NCBI RefSeq assembly: GCF_014649855.1
Contig: NZ_BMTV01000002.1
Span: 238,550 to 302,549 of the forward strand
Source: Streptomyces roseolus
Lineage (GTDB): Bacteria; Actinomycetota; Actinomycetes; Streptomycetales; Streptomycetaceae
Reading direction: 5' to 3'
DNA: 64,000 nt
Each line of letters starts with the position of its first letter. Within the stretch, counting starts at the first letter, position 1. Position numbers and translations under genes: made by a program. The notes under the pieces were generated by a model. That model was not told the DNA's origin and searched no databases. It saw nothing but the letters and a program-made list of their open reading frames with translations. Below, one piece after another: positions 1-10,897 of this stretch.

Positions 1-51
1 GCACGGCACCAGACGCCGCGAGCTGATCCGGCCTGATCCGAAAGACACGCC

Positions 52-528
52 CTAGCTCGGCTGCTCGATGAGCGTCGAGAGGTAGAGCGCCTCGCCCAGG
101 GACTCGATCAGTTCGAGCTGGGTGTCCAGGTAGTCGATGTGGTGCTCCTCGTCCGCGAGGATCTCCTCGAAGAGGTTGGCCGAGGTGATGTCACCCTTGG
201 CGCGCATGACCTCGATGCCCCGCTTGAGGCGGTCGATCGCCTCCACCTCGACCTGGCGGTCCGCCTGGAACATCTCGGTGACGGTCTGGCCGACGCGCAC
301 GTGGAAGAGCCGCTGGTAGTTGGGCAGGCCGTCGAGCATCAGGATGCGCTCGGTCAGCTTGTCCGCGTGCTTCATCTCGTCGATGGACTCTTCGCGGGTG
401 TACTTCGCGAGCTTCGTCCAGCCCTTGTTGTCCTGGATGCGGTAGTGCAGCCAGTACTGGTTGATGGCCGTGAGCTCGCCGGTGAGCTGCTCGTTCAGAA
501 ACTCCAGGACCTCGGGGTCGCCCTGCAT
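52..528 (-). CDS. bfr: bacterioferritin
   Basis: Iron-storage ferritin of 158 aa that oxidises Fe(II) and stores it as a mineral inside a 24-mer shell in the cytoplasm. All di-iron ferroxidase ligands of the family are visible: E18, E51, H54, E94, E127 and H130. M52, the usual haem-ligating methionine between subunits, is also present (motif IDEMKHAD). Length matches the family. ATG start with a GGAG-type ribosome site in the reverse strand just upstream. No bacterioferritin-associated ferredoxin gene is next to it. The 170 bp upstream show no clear iron box. Confidence 0.97.
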   Translation of the reverse strand: MQGDPEVLEFLNEQLTGELTAINQYWLHYRIQDNKGWTKLAKYTREESIDEMKHADKLTERILMLDGLPNYQRLFHVRVGQTVTEMFQADRQVEVEAIDRLKRGIEVMRAKGDITSANLFEEILADEEHHIDYLDTQLELIESLGEALYLSTLIEQPS

Positions 529-700
529 CGCTCCAGGTTCCTTCCCTCACGGAATGTGCCCGGCCCCTCACGGGACAGGATGGCCGCATCCTCGCACTCC
601 GAATGGGGGGCGTCCAGTAAGTGGAGGCTTAGTAGGACTTGCCCGAATGGGTGCGTCCGGGTGGGTGGCTGGTCATGACCACCCCTCGCCGTCTGTCACC

Positions 701-1354
701 ATGGAGGACATGGTTCAGCCGGAGAGCGGGGTACACCGGGACGCGGGGACGCCGGAGATGTCGCCCGAGCTTCCGCCGGGGCAGCGGCTCCAGCGCGGCT
801 GGCCGGTCACCCACTACGGGCCCGTGCCCAAGTTCAAGCCGGAGCGCTGGGAGTTCCGCGTCTTCGGCGCGACCGCCGACGGCGACAAGCGCTGCTGGAA
901 CCACGAGGAGTTCTCGGCCCTGCCGTTCTCCACGGTGGTCGCCGACCTCCACTGCGTCACGAAGTTCAGCATGCTCGGCGCCGAGTGGGGCGGGGTCGCC
1001 GCCCGTACGGTCCTGGAGCTGGCGCCGCCCGCGCCGCACGTCACCCATGTGATGGTCTGGGCCGAGTACGGCTACAGCGCCAACATGCGGCTCGCCGACT
1101 TCGCCGCCGAGGGCACCATCTTCGCCACCCACAAGGACGGCGAGCTGCTCACCGCCGAACACGGCTTCCCGCTGCGGCTCGTCGTGCCGCACCTGTACGC
1201 GTGGAAGGGCCCCAAGTGGGTCCGGGGCGTGGAGTACATGACGGCCGACCGCCGGGGCTTCTGGGAGGAGCGCGGCTACCACAACATCGGCGACCCGTGG
1301 ACCGAGCAGCGCTACTCCTACCAGGAGGAACCGGGCGACGGCCCGGAGCTGTAG
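701..1354 (+). CDS. sulfite-oxidase-like molybdopterin-dependent oxidoreductase
   Basis: Protein of about 217 aa matching the stand-alone oxidoreductase molybdopterin-binding domain of the sulfite oxidase family (YedY/MsrP relatives). The motif LHCVTKFS contains the cysteine expected to ligate molybdenum. GYSANM and the downstream HKDGELLTAEHGFPLRL block are typical of the fold. There is no Tat or other signal peptide, so it is probably cytoplasmic, unlike MsrP. The start could be ATG 701 or ATG 710; neither has a well-spaced ribosome site. The substrate cannot be told from sequence. It is divergent from bfr and convergent with the DUF4396 gene. Confidence 0.88.
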   Translation: MEDMVQPESGVHRDAGTPEMSPELPPGQRLQRGWPVTHYGPVPKFKPERWEFRVFGATADGDKRCWNHEEFSALPFSTVVADLHCVTKFSMLGAEWGGVAARTVLELAPPAPHVTHVMVWAEYGYSANMRLADFAAEGTIFATHKDGELLTAEHGFPLRLVVPHLYAWKGPKWVRGVEYMTADRRGFWEERGYHNIGDPWTEQRYSYQEEPGDGPEL

Positions 1355-1382
1355 CGGCCCCCGGCCGTCGCGTACGGCGTGG

Positions 1383-1919
1383 TCAGCGGTGGTACCGGTG
1401 GACCACCGCGTGGCCCTTGCCCCGCCCGATCAGCCACTTGTTCACCGGCGTGGTGACCAGGAAGGCGACGAGGAAGGCGAAGGCGAGCGCACCCCAGAAG
1501 AGGGCGTCGTCCAGGTGGGCGTCCATGGCGCCGGGGACCAGCAGCAGCACGCCGTTGTCGACGATCTCCATCACGAGGATGGAGAGGGTGTCGGCGGCGA
1601 GCGCGACCTTGAAGGCGGACGCGAAGTCCAGGCCGGCGGCGAGGACGCCGCGCAGCGTGAGCGCGTAGCCGAAGAAGAACGCGAGGGCGATCGCGAGGAC
1701 CATGGTCGGCGCGTTGCCCCAGCCGAGCGCGGTGCCGATGATCATGCCCAGGACCTCGCCGACGGCGCAGCCGGTGAGGCAGTGGAGGGTGGCCTTCGCC
1801 GCCGTGCTCCAGGACGCCGCCCCTCCGCCGCCGTGACCGGCGTGGTGGTCGTGCCCGGCGTGAGAGTCGTGGCCGGTGTGGTGGTCGTGGCCGGTGTGGT
1901 CGTGCGTCTCGTGCTCCAT
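1383..1919 (-). CDS. DUF4396 membrane protein with His-rich N-terminus
   Basis: Protein of 178 aa. The first 30 residues are a run of His/Asp/Gly repeats (TGHDHHTGHDSHAGHDHH), a likely metal-binding cytoplasmic tail. About four hydrophobic segments follow, matching the DUF4396 family. The ATG at 1919 was preferred to an upstream in-frame start because the His-rich segment follows it directly. A CsoR-like palindrome lies about 50 bp upstream, so copper-responsive control and a role in copper or other soft-metal handling are plausible inferences. The biochemical function is not established. Confidence 0.82.
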   Translation of the reverse strand: MEHETHDHTGHDHHTGHDSHAGHDHHAGHGGGGAASWSTAAKATLHCLTGCAVGEVLGMIIGTALGWGNAPTMVLAIALAFFFGYALTLRGVLAAGLDFASAFKVALAADTLSILVMEIVDNGVLLLVPGAMDAHLDDALFWGALAFAFLVAFLVTTPVNKWLIGRGKGHAVVHRYHR

Positions 1920-1967
1920 GAGGGTCCCCCACCTCGGGTAGCGGTTCCTGCTCCTCAAGGAACCGTA

Positions 1968-1982
1968 TACCCCCTTGGGGTA
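1968..1982. promoter_or_regulatory. CsoR-like copper repressor operator
   Basis: Perfect inverted repeat TACCCC-ctt-GGGGTA between the DUF4396 start and the 3' end of the endonuclease IV gene. It fits the GTA(T)ACCC..GGGTA pattern of CsoR/RicR-type Cu(I) repressor sites in actinobacteria. It sits where the DUF4396 promoter must be. The assignment rests on motif shape and on the His-rich product of the target gene. Confidence 0.6.
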
Positions 1983-1986
1983 CTCC

Positions 1987-2835
1987 TCAACGGAGCTTCT
2001 TCAGCAGCTCGATGTCGGCGACGTGGCCTTCCCTGCCGCCCGGGGTCTCGATGACCAGCGGTACGCCGTCGGTGGCCGGGTGGCGCAGCAGCTGCCGGAA
2101 CGCCTCCTGCCCGATGTGACCGACGCCGATGTTGGCGTGCCGGTCCTTGTGCGCCCCGGCGACGTCCTTCGAGTCGTTGGCGTGGATCAGCCGGAGCCGG
2201 CCCTCGCCGACCGTGGCGACCAGCTCGTCCAGGGTGCGTGCCGCCCCGCCCGGCGCGGTCAGGTCGTGGCCGGCCGCGAAGATGTGGCAGGTGTCGAGAC
2301 AGACGCCCAGCCGGGGGTGGTGGTCGAGGGCGTCGAAGTACGGGCCGAAGTCCTCCGCCCTGGAGCAGAGCGAGAAGCCCTGGCCGGCCGTGGACTCCAG
2401 GAGGAGGTACGGGTCGTCCTCGTGGGTCAGCTCGTCGAGCAGCGGCAGCATCCGCTCCCGTACCTGCGCCAGCGCCTCCTCCCGCGGACGGCCCCCGGTC
2501 GCGGAGCCGGTGTGCACGACCACGCCCTTCGCGCCGATCTCCCGGGCGCGCCGCAGCGAGTGCCGCAGCGACTCCACCGACTTCTCGACGGTGGCCTCGG
2601 TGTGGGACCCGAAGTTGATCAGATAGGGGGCGTGCACCCAGGCCGAGATCGATCCCTCGGCGCACTCCTCCCGGAACCGCTCGTCCTGGGCGGGGTTGCC
2701 GGTGGGGGTGGCCCACCCGCGCGGGTTGGCGACGAAGACCTGGACGGTCTCGGCGCCCAGCTCGCGGGCGTAGCCGAGGCCGGTCGAGGCGAGACCGCCG
2801 GCCACGGGGACGTGGCCGCCGACGGGGTTGCGCAT
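1987..2835 (-). CDS. nfo: deoxyribonuclease IV (AP endonuclease, endonuclease IV family)
   Basis: Protein of 282 aa with the TIM-barrel AP endonuclease family 2 signatures: CLDTCHIFAAGHD (metal ligands), IHANDSK and HANIGVGHIG. It should cleave DNA 5' to abasic sites using three Zn ions in base-excision repair. Length agrees with the family. The start MRNPVGGHVPVAGGL places the conserved GxH at the expected position. It follows the kinase gene on the same strand with only 6 bp between them, so the two are probably co-transcribed. Confidence 0.93.
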   Translation of the reverse strand: MRNPVGGHVPVAGGLASTGLGYARELGAETVQVFVANPRGWATPTGNPAQDERFREECAEGSISAWVHAPYLINFGSHTEATVEKSVESLRHSLRRAREIGAKGVVVHTGSATGGRPREEALAQVRERMLPLLDELTHEDDPYLLLESTAGQGFSLCSRAEDFGPYFDALDHHPRLGVCLDTCHIFAAGHDLTAPGGAARTLDELVATVGEGRLRLIHANDSKDVAGAHKDRHANIGVGHIGQEAFRQLLRHPATDGVPLVIETPGGREGHVADIELLKKLR

Positions 2836-2841
2836 GTTCTC

Positions 2842-4764
2842 TCAGATTCCCTTGACGGTGATGGCGACGGTGGAGCCCTCCGGGGCGGTCAGGCCGCCCT
2901 CCACGGACTGGCCCGTGACCTCGTCGCCGAGGAAGGGGAAGCTCTTCTGCACCTTGACCTCGAAGCCCGCCGCCTCCAGCTTCTCGCGGGCCTCGTCGGT
3001 CGACAGGCCGACGACGTCCGGCACCTCGACCGGGCGCGGGCCCTTGGAGACGGTCAGGGTGACCGCGTCGCCCTTCGCGGCCCGGCTGCCCTCGGCGAGG
3101 GACTGGGCGGCGACCGATCCGGCGTCCTCGGGGGAGTGCACCCGTTCCGGCGCGACGGAGACCTTGAGGCCGGCCTCCTGGAGGGCGGCGGTGGCGTCGG
3201 CGACGGTCTCGCCGGTGACGTCCGGGACGTCGACCGGGGCCCCCTTGCTGACCACCAGCGCCACGGCCGAGTCCGGGGCCCGCTCGGTGCCCGGCTCCGG
3301 GTCGGAGCCGATCACCGCGCCCTGGGCGACGGTCGTGCTGAAGGCCGAGGTGACCACGCCGGGGGCGAGGCCCTGCTCGGTGAGGATCCGCCTGGCCTCG
3401 TCGAGCGGCTTGTTCTTGAGGTTGGGGACCTTCACGATCTCCGGCCCCCGGGAGAGGGTGAGCGTGACGGTGACGTGGCTGCGGACCCGCTCGCCGGGCG
3501 CCGGGTCGACGGCCATCACGGTGCCGCGCTCGTACACGTCGCTGAAGGCGCGCTTCGTCGTGCCCGGCTCCAGGCCCGCGTCGGCGAGCCGCTCGCGGGC
3601 CGCCTGCTCGGTCTGGCCGAGGACGGCGGGGACGCGGGTGAACTGGCCGGCGTTGATGTACCAGACGCCGCCGCCGAGGCCCAGGACGAGCAGCACGCCG
3701 AGGACGATCAGGAGCGGACCGCGCGGTGCCGGGCGGAAGGTGCGGCGGCGGGGCCCGGCCGGCGGGGGCCCGGGCGTGGCGAGGCGGCTGGTGTGCTGGA
3801 CGGCGTGCGGGTCGGCGGCCTCCGGCGCGGGCACCGGGCGGGCGATCACGCTGGTGCGGTCCTCGCCGGTGTCCCGCTGCTCGGTCCTCGCGCCCGGCGG
3901 CAGCGCGTCCAGCTGCTCGTCGGTGAGCGCGGCCCGCGCCTCCCGGAGCAGGGCGAGCAGCGCCACGGCGTCGTGCGGCCGGACCTCGGGGTTGCGGGCG
4001 GTCGCGGCGGCGACCAGCTCGTCCAGTTCGAGCGGCAGGCCGGGGACGGCGGCGGACGGGGCCGGCACGTCGGTGTTCAGGTGCCGGTAGAGGACCTGGG
4101 CGGGGGTGTCGCCGGAGTGCGGCTTGCCGCCGGTGAGCATCTCGTACAGGACGACGCCGCAGGCGTACACGTCGGCCCGGGTGTCGGCGGTGCCGTGCTC
4201 GATCTGCTCGGGGGCGAGGTACGAGACGGTGCCGAGGACCGCGCCGGTGGTGGCGGTCGCCGAGCCGACGGAGCGGACCAGCCCGAAGTCGGCGACCTTG
4301 ACCCGGCCGTCGTCCCCTATCAGCACGTTCTCCGGCTTCATGTCCCGGTGCACGAACCCGACCCGGTGCGCGGCGCCCAGCGCGGCGAGGACCGGCTCCA
4401 GGATGTCCAGGGCGGCGCGGGGCTGGAGCGCGCCGCGCTCGCGGAGGACGTCCCGGAGGGTGCAGCCGGAGACGTACTCCATCGCCAGGTAGACGTACGC
4501 GCCCTCGGCGCCCTGGTCGAAGACGGCGACCACGTTCGGGTGCGCGAGGCGGGCGACGGACTTCGCCTCGCGGATGAACCGCTCGACGAAGGCCGCGTCG
4601 GCCGCCAGGGCGGGGTGCATCACCTTGAGCGCGAGGACGCGGTCGAGGCGGGTGTCGACGGCCCGGTAGACCGTGGCCATCCCGCCGACGGCGATGCGCG
4701 CGTCCACGCGGTAGCGGCCGTCGAGCAGCCGCCCGACGAGGGGGTCCTGAAGGGTCGTGTCCAC
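2842..4764 (-). CDS. Ser/Thr protein kinase with four PASTA domains
   Basis: Membrane kinase of 640 aa. The N-terminal kinase domain (about residues 15-275) is complete: K47 (ALKVMH), HRDMKPEN around D141, DFG at 159-161 and APE near 184-186. A Pro-rich linker is followed by one transmembrane helix at about 350-370 and four extracellular PASTA repeats that bind muropeptides or lipid II in this family. GTG start at 4764; earlier in-frame codons lack homology. It resembles PknB/PknL-type kinases that tune cell-wall synthesis. Closeness to an Rv2175c-like gene favours PknL orthology, but that is inference. Confidence 0.93.
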   Translation of the reverse strand: MDTTLQDPLVGRLLDGRYRVDARIAVGGMATVYRAVDTRLDRVLALKVMHPALAADAAFVERFIREAKSVARLAHPNVVAVFDQGAEGAYVYLAMEYVSGCTLRDVLRERGALQPRAALDILEPVLAALGAAHRVGFVHRDMKPENVLIGDDGRVKVADFGLVRSVGSATATTGAVLGTVSYLAPEQIEHGTADTRADVYACGVVLYEMLTGGKPHSGDTPAQVLYRHLNTDVPAPSAAVPGLPLELDELVAAATARNPEVRPHDAVALLALLREARAALTDEQLDALPPGARTEQRDTGEDRTSVIARPVPAPEAADPHAVQHTSRLATPGPPPAGPRRRTFRPAPRGPLLIVLGVLLVLGLGGGVWYINAGQFTRVPAVLGQTEQAARERLADAGLEPGTTKRAFSDVYERGTVMAVDPAPGERVRSHVTVTLTLSRGPEIVKVPNLKNKPLDEARRILTEQGLAPGVVTSAFSTTVAQGAVIGSDPEPGTERAPDSAVALVVSKGAPVDVPDVTGETVADATAALQEAGLKVSVAPERVHSPEDAGSVAAQSLAEGSRAAKGDAVTLTVSKGPRPVEVPDVVGLSTDEAREKLEAAGFEVKVQKSFPFLGDEVTGQSVEGGLTAPEGSTVAITVKGI

Positions 4765-4865
4765 GGCGTCGAGTCTACGAGCCGGTACGGACCCGTCCCG
4801 CCCTCCGGGCCCCGACCGCAGCACGCTTGTGACGTACCCCGCTCGGGGCCCGGCCGGGGCCGGGC

Positions 4866-7053
<2,188 letters not shown>

Positions 7054-7063
7054 GGGCGTTCCC

Positions 7064-7160
7064 GCCCCTCCCTTCGCCGGCATGACCCGGATCAGGTTCG
7101 TACGGTCGGAGGCCGGTCAGCCTCCCTCTCAGCCCGGTGCGTCCGGGCTCCCGCGAGTGG
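7064..7160 (-). promoter_or_regulatory. TPP riboswitch (THI element)
   Basis: Read on the minus strand, the leader contains the conserved CTGAGAG box and, about 35 nt later, CCTGATCCGGGTCATGCCGG followed by CGAAGGGAG, the two invariant halves of the thiamine-pyrophosphate aptamer. The purine-rich 3' end abuts the thiO start, so control is probably at translation initiation, as is common in high-GC actinobacteria. End coordinates are approximate. Confidence 0.93.
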
Positions 7161-7246
7161 TGTGTGCCCGCCACCCTAGCCCCCGTCGGCGGAGCTCCAC
7201 AGGGGGCCTCCTGTCTGATGATCCGTCAGATGCGTATGGTGGACGG

Positions 7247-8470
7247 GTGAGCGAGCAGAAGCAGACCCAGCGGCACGTGGTGATCGTCGGCGCGGGCATG
7301 GCGGGCGTGCAGACCGCCGTCGCCCTGCGCGAGCAGGGCTTCCCGGGCCCCGTCACCCTCATCGGCGCCGAACCCCACCAGCCCTACGACCGGCCCCCGC
7401 TCTCCAAGGCGGTCCTCCTCGGAAAGGCCGAGCACTCCGCCTTCGACGTCGACTTCGCGTCCCTCGGCGTCGACCTCCGCCTCGGCCTCGACGTCACCGG
7501 GCTGCGTCCCGCCGACCGCGAACTCGACACCGAGGCGGGACCCGTCCCGTACGACGCCCTCGTCCTCGCCACCGGCGCCCGCCCGCTCACCCTCCCCGGC
7601 GCCGAGGGCGTCCCCGGCGTCCACCTGCTGCGCACCCTCGACGACGCCGTCCGCCTCGGCCCCGTCCTGGCCGGCGGCGGCTCCGTCGTCGTGGTCGGTG
7701 CCGGCTGGATCGGCGCCGAGTTCGCCACCGCCGCCCGCGAGGTCGGCTGCACCGTCACCGTGGTCGAGGCCGCCCCCCTCCCGCTCGCCGGCGCCCTGCC
7801 CGACGAGGTCACCACCGCCATGGCCGGCTGGTACGCCGAGAGCGGCGCCGAACTCCTCACCCACGCGCGCGTGGCCGCCGTCCGCCCCGGCGCCGTCGTC
7901 CTCGCCGACGGCCGCGAACTCCCCGCCGACGCCGTCGTCGTCGGCATCGGCGCCCGCCCCGCCACCGACTGGCTCGCGGGCTCCGGCATCGCCCTCGACC
8001 CCAGCGGCGCCGTCACCGCCGACGAGCGGCTGCGCACCTCCCTGCCCGACGTGTACGCGGTCGGCGACTGCGCCTCCTTCCCCTCCGCCCGCTACGGGGA
8101 GCGGCTCCTCGTCCACCACTGGGACAACGCCCTCCAGGGCCCCCGCACGGTCGCCGCCGACCTCACCGGAGCCGACGGCGCCGCCCCGGAGCCGTACGAT
8201 CCCGTGCCGTACTTCTGGTCCGAGCAGTTCGGCCGCTTCGTCCAGTACGCCGGCCACCACGCCGGCGCCGACGCCCTCGTCCGGCGCGGGGACGCGTCCG
8301 GCGCCTCCTGGGCGGTGCTCTGGCTGCGCGACGGGGTGCCGGTCGCCCTCCTCGCCGTCGGCCGTCCCCGCGACCTCGCCCAGGGCCGCAAGCTCATCGA
8401 GGCCGGCACCCCGGTCGACCCCGAGCGGGCCGCCGATCCGGCCGTCCCGCTGAAGTCCGCCGTCCGGTGA
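7247..8470 (+). CDS. FAD-dependent ferredoxin-reductase-type oxidoreductase
   Basis: Flavoprotein of 407 aa of the putidaredoxin/rhodocoxin reductase family. It has an N-terminal FAD site VVIVGAGMAGVQTA, an NAD(P)H site VVVVGAGWIGAEFA at about residue 150, and the second FAD motif VYAVGDCASF near 270. A C-terminal reductase domain follows (PYFWSEQFG..VQYAG). It probably passes electrons from NAD(P)H to a small iron-sulfur protein, but no ferredoxin or P450 gene is adjacent to name the partner. GTG start at 7247. Divergent from thiO. Confidence 0.88.
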   Translation: MSEQKQTQRHVVIVGAGMAGVQTAVALREQGFPGPVTLIGAEPHQPYDRPPLSKAVLLGKAEHSAFDVDFASLGVDLRLGLDVTGLRPADRELDTEAGPVPYDALVLATGARPLTLPGAEGVPGVHLLRTLDDAVRLGPVLAGGGSVVVVGAGWIGAEFATAAREVGCTVTVVEAAPLPLAGALPDEVTTAMAGWYAESGAELLTHARVAAVRPGAVVLADGRELPADAVVVGIGARPATDWLAGSGIALDPSGAVTADERLRTSLPDVYAVGDCASFPSARYGERLLVHHWDNALQGPRTVAADLTGADGAAPEPYDPVPYFWSEQFGRFVQYAGHHAGADALVRRGDASGASWAVLWLRDGVPVALLAVGRPRDLAQGRKLIEAGTPVDPERAADPAVPLKSAVR

Positions 8471-8539
8471 CAACCCGGACGGAGGCGGCCGGGGCGGGCC
8501 CGACTACCGACTGTCGGTCCCGGATGGCAGGCTTGTCCC

Positions 8540-8905
8540 GTGACCGAGATTGACGCAAACATCGATGCTCTCGTCCCCGCCTGGCTCTACCTCCCCGACA
8601 TCGCGGAGATGCTCGACGTCGAAGTGACGCGGGTGAGGCAGCTGGTGAAGGAGGGCCAGCTGATCGCCGTGCGCCGAGGAGAGAACAACGCTCTCCAGGT
8701 GCCCGCCGCCTTCATCCAGGGCGACAAGGTCGTCAAGGGCCTCGCCGGCACCCTGACGCTCCTGCGGGACGACGGCTTCTCCGACGAGGAGATGCTGGAG
8801 TGGCTCTTCACCGAGGACCCGAGCCTGCCCGGCACCCCCGCGCAGGCCCTCGGCGAGAATCGCGGTACGGAGGTGAAGCGCCGCGCCCAGGCGCTCGCCG
8901 TCTGA
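8540..8905 (+). CDS. Rv2175c-family DNA-binding protein
   Basis: Protein of 121 aa closely resembling the Rv2175c family: an N-terminal winged helix-turn-helix ([20 protein letters not shown]) that binds DNA and a C-terminal half ending [18 protein letters not shown]. In M. tuberculosis the homologue is phosphorylated by the adjacent kinase PknL, which abolishes DNA binding. Here a PASTA kinase lies about 4 kb away. A Thr near the N-terminus (T2) may be the equivalent phosphosite. GTG start at 8540. Its regulon is unknown. Confidence 0.85.
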   Translation: MTEIDANIDALVPAWLYLPDIAEMLDVEVTRVRQLVKEGQLIAVRRGENNALQVPAAFIQGDKVVKGLAGTLTLLRDDGFSDEEMLEWLFTEDPSLPGTPAQALGENRGTEVKRRAQALAV

Positions 8906-8907
8906 CC

Positions 8908-9040
8908 CGCCGAAGTCCAAGGCGCCGGAGTCCAAGGCGCCCGGGTCCGTGGCTCCGGGGGCCGAGACGCCCCGGAGCCCGGGACCCGGCGTCGGGAACA
9001 CTCGGACCCGAGACACCCCGGAGCCCGGGACACCGGCCTC
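8908..9040. repeat. degenerate 15-nt direct repeats in intergenic DNA
   Basis: The 211-bp gap before thiE begins with two near-identical units built on GGAGTCCAAGGCGCC and continues with more diverged copies (CGGGTCCGTGGCTCC and later CCCGGAGCCCGGGACAC). No convincing gene is seen in it; long open frames across it are Pro/Arg/Gly-rich shadows. Confidence 0.5.
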
Positions 9041-9116
9041 CGGACACCGAACCACCACCGCCGGTGCCGCGGCCCCCGCGCCGCGGCACCGGCACCACCC
9101 GACGGGGGGAACCACC

Positions 9117-9770
9117 ATGCCCACGCCTCGTGAGCGGCTCGCCGACGCCCGGCTCTACCTGTGCACCGACGCCCGGAAGCGCCAGGGCGACCTGCCCGCC
9201 TTCCTCGACGCCGTGCTCTCCTCCGGCGTCGACGTCGTGCAGCTCCGCGACAAGGGCATGGAGGCCGGCGAGGAGCTGGAGCACCTCGCCGTCCTCGCCG
9301 AGGCCTGCCGCCGCCACGGCACGCTCCTCGCCGTGAACGACCGGGCCGACGTCGCCCACGCCATCGGCTCCGACGTCCTCCACCTCGGCCAGGGCGACCT
9401 GCCCGTCCCCGCCGCCCGCGCCATCCTCGGCGACGAGGTGCTGATCGGCCGCTCCTGCCACGCGGAGTCCGAGGTCGCCGCGGCCGCCGCCGAGCCCGGC
9501 GTCGACTACTTCTGCACCGGCCCCTGCTGGCCCACCCCCACCAAGCCCGGGCGGTACGCCCCCGGCCTGGACCTGGTGCGGTACGCCGCGGGACTCGCCC
9601 AGGACCGCCCCTGGTTCGCCATCGGCGGCATCGACGAGACCAACCTCGACCAGGTCCTCGACGCCGGCGCCCGCCGCATCGTCGTGGTCCGCGCGCTCAC
9701 CGAGGCCGACGACCCGGCCGCGGCCGCCGCCTCCCTCGCCAAGCGCGTCCGGGAGCGGGCCGACGCCTGA
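9117..9770 (+). CDS. thiE: thiamine-phosphate synthase
   Basis: Protein of 217 aa that joins HMP-pyrophosphate and thiazole phosphate to give thiamine phosphate. Family motifs: [15 protein letters not shown] (pyrophosphate contacts), [29 protein letters not shown] and [18 protein letters not shown] at 9117 preceded by a GGGGGGA ribosome site; an earlier in-frame ATG would add a low-complexity tail. It lies apart from, and opposite to, thiO-S-G and has no evident TPP riboswitch of its own. Confidence 0.95.
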   Translation: MPTPRERLADARLYLCTDARKRQGDLPAFLDAVLSSGVDVVQLRDKGMEAGEELEHLAVLAEACRRHGTLLAVNDRADVAHAIGSDVLHLGQGDLPVPAARAILGDEVLIGRSCHAESEVAAAAAEPGVDYFCTGPCWPTPTKPGRYAPGLDLVRYAAGLAQDRPWFAIGGIDETNLDQVLDAGARRIVVVRALTEADDPAAAAASLAKRVRERADA

Positions 9771-9916
9771 CGCCGACGGCCCGACGCGGAAGGACCCGCC
9801 CCGACGGCCCGCCCCGCACGGGTCCGCCCCGACGGACCGCCGCGGAAGGCCCGTACCGCTGTCCGAAAAGGTGTCCATTCCTCGGACGCGGTTTCCGCGC
9901 CTCCCTGGACCCCGTC

Positions 9917-9922
9917 TAACCT
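9917..9922 (+). promoter_or_regulatory. metF -10 element, probably giving a leaderless mRNA
   Basis: TAACCT sits 6 bp before the metF ATG (9929), placing the expected transcription start at or beside the first codon. There is no purine-rich ribosome site between them. The -35 region is weak (TTTCCG with about 19 bp spacing). Confidence 0.4.
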
Positions 9923-9928
9923 GCCCGT

Positions 9929-10843
9929 ATGGCCCTTGGAACCGCTTCCGTCCGTACGGACCGCGCCCGCACGGTCCGCGAGATCCTCGCCGCCGGGACG
10001 TCGTACTCCTTCGAGTTCTACGCGCCCCGGACGGCCAAGGGCGAGCAGGTCCTGTGGAACGCCATGCGCCGCGTCGAGGCCGTCGGCCCCAGCTTCGTCT
10101 CCGTGACCTACGGCGCCGGCGGCTCCACCCGCGGCGGCACCGTCAAGGCCACCCAGAAGATCGCCTCGGACACCACCCTCACCCCGGTCGCGCACCTCAC
10201 CGCCGTCGACCACTCCGTCGCCGAGCTGCGCAACGTCCTCGGGCAGTACGCCGACGCCGGCATCCGCAACATGCTGGCGCTCCGCGGCGACCCGCCGGGC
10301 GACCCGCTGGGCGACTGGGTCGAGCACCCCGAGGGCGTCCGGTACGCCGCCGACCTGGTCCGGCTCATCAAGGAGTCCGGCGACTTCTGCGTCGGCGTCG
10401 CCGCCTTCCCCGAGATGCACCCCCGGTCCACGGACTGGGACACCGACATCCGCCACTTCGTCGACAAGTGCCGGGCCGGCGCCGACTACGCGGTCACCCA
10501 GATGTTCTTCGACCCCGAGAACTACCTGCGGCTGCGCGACAGCGTCGAGAAGGCCGGCTGCGAGACCCCGATCATCCCCGAGGTCATGCCCGTCGTGAAC
10601 GTGAAGACGCTCGACCGGCTGCCCCAGCTCAGCAACGCCGCCTTCCCCGCGGATGTGAAAGAACGCATCCTCGCGGTCAAGGACGACCCCGCCGCTGTAC
10701 GCTCCATCGGTATCGAGTTCGCGACGGAGTTCTGCGCGCGCCTGCTGGCCGAGGGTGTCCCCGGACTGCACTTCATCACGCTCAACAGCTCCACCGCGAC
10801 GCTCGAGATCTACGAGAATCTCGGACTGCACCAGCAGTCCTGA
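9929..10843 (+). CDS. metF: methylenetetrahydrofolate reductase
   Basis: Protein of 304 aa that reduces 5,10-methylene-THF to 5-methyl-THF for methionine synthesis. Typical MetF segments: [17 protein letters not shown] with the conserved acidic residue, [19 protein letters not shown], and [13 protein letters not shown] for flavin and folate binding. Length is normal. No ribosome site precedes the ATG, in line with leaderless translation. Confidence 0.95.
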   Translation: MALGTASVRTDRARTVREILAAGTSYSFEFYAPRTAKGEQVLWNAMRRVEAVGPSFVSVTYGAGGSTRGGTVKATQKIASDTTLTPVAHLTAVDHSVAELRNVLGQYADAGIRNMLALRGDPPGDPLGDWVEHPEGVRYAADLVRLIKESGDFCVGVAAFPEMHPRSTDWDTDIRHFVDKCRAGADYAVTQMFFDPENYLRLRDSVEKAGCETPIIPEVMPVVNVKTLDRLPQLSNAAFPADVKERILAVKDDPAAVRSIGIEFATEFCARLLAEGVPGLHFITLNSSTATLEIYENLGLHQQS

Positions 10844-10897
10844 CCGGTCGTACCCGCCCCGACCCGCGGCGGAGGCCGTAGAGAGGGGCGGCGGGGC

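Noticed and set aside
540..700. Possible iron box or bacterioferritin-associated ferredoxin near bfr
   Set aside because: TTAGTAGGACT is too far from the TTAGGTTAGGCT-type consensus and no CxC..CxxC frame exists there.
8949..9116. N-terminal extension of ThiE to an ATG at 8949
   Set aside because: The extension is Pro/Gly/Thr low complexity made of intergenic repeats; ATG 9117 has the ribosome site and the family N-terminus.
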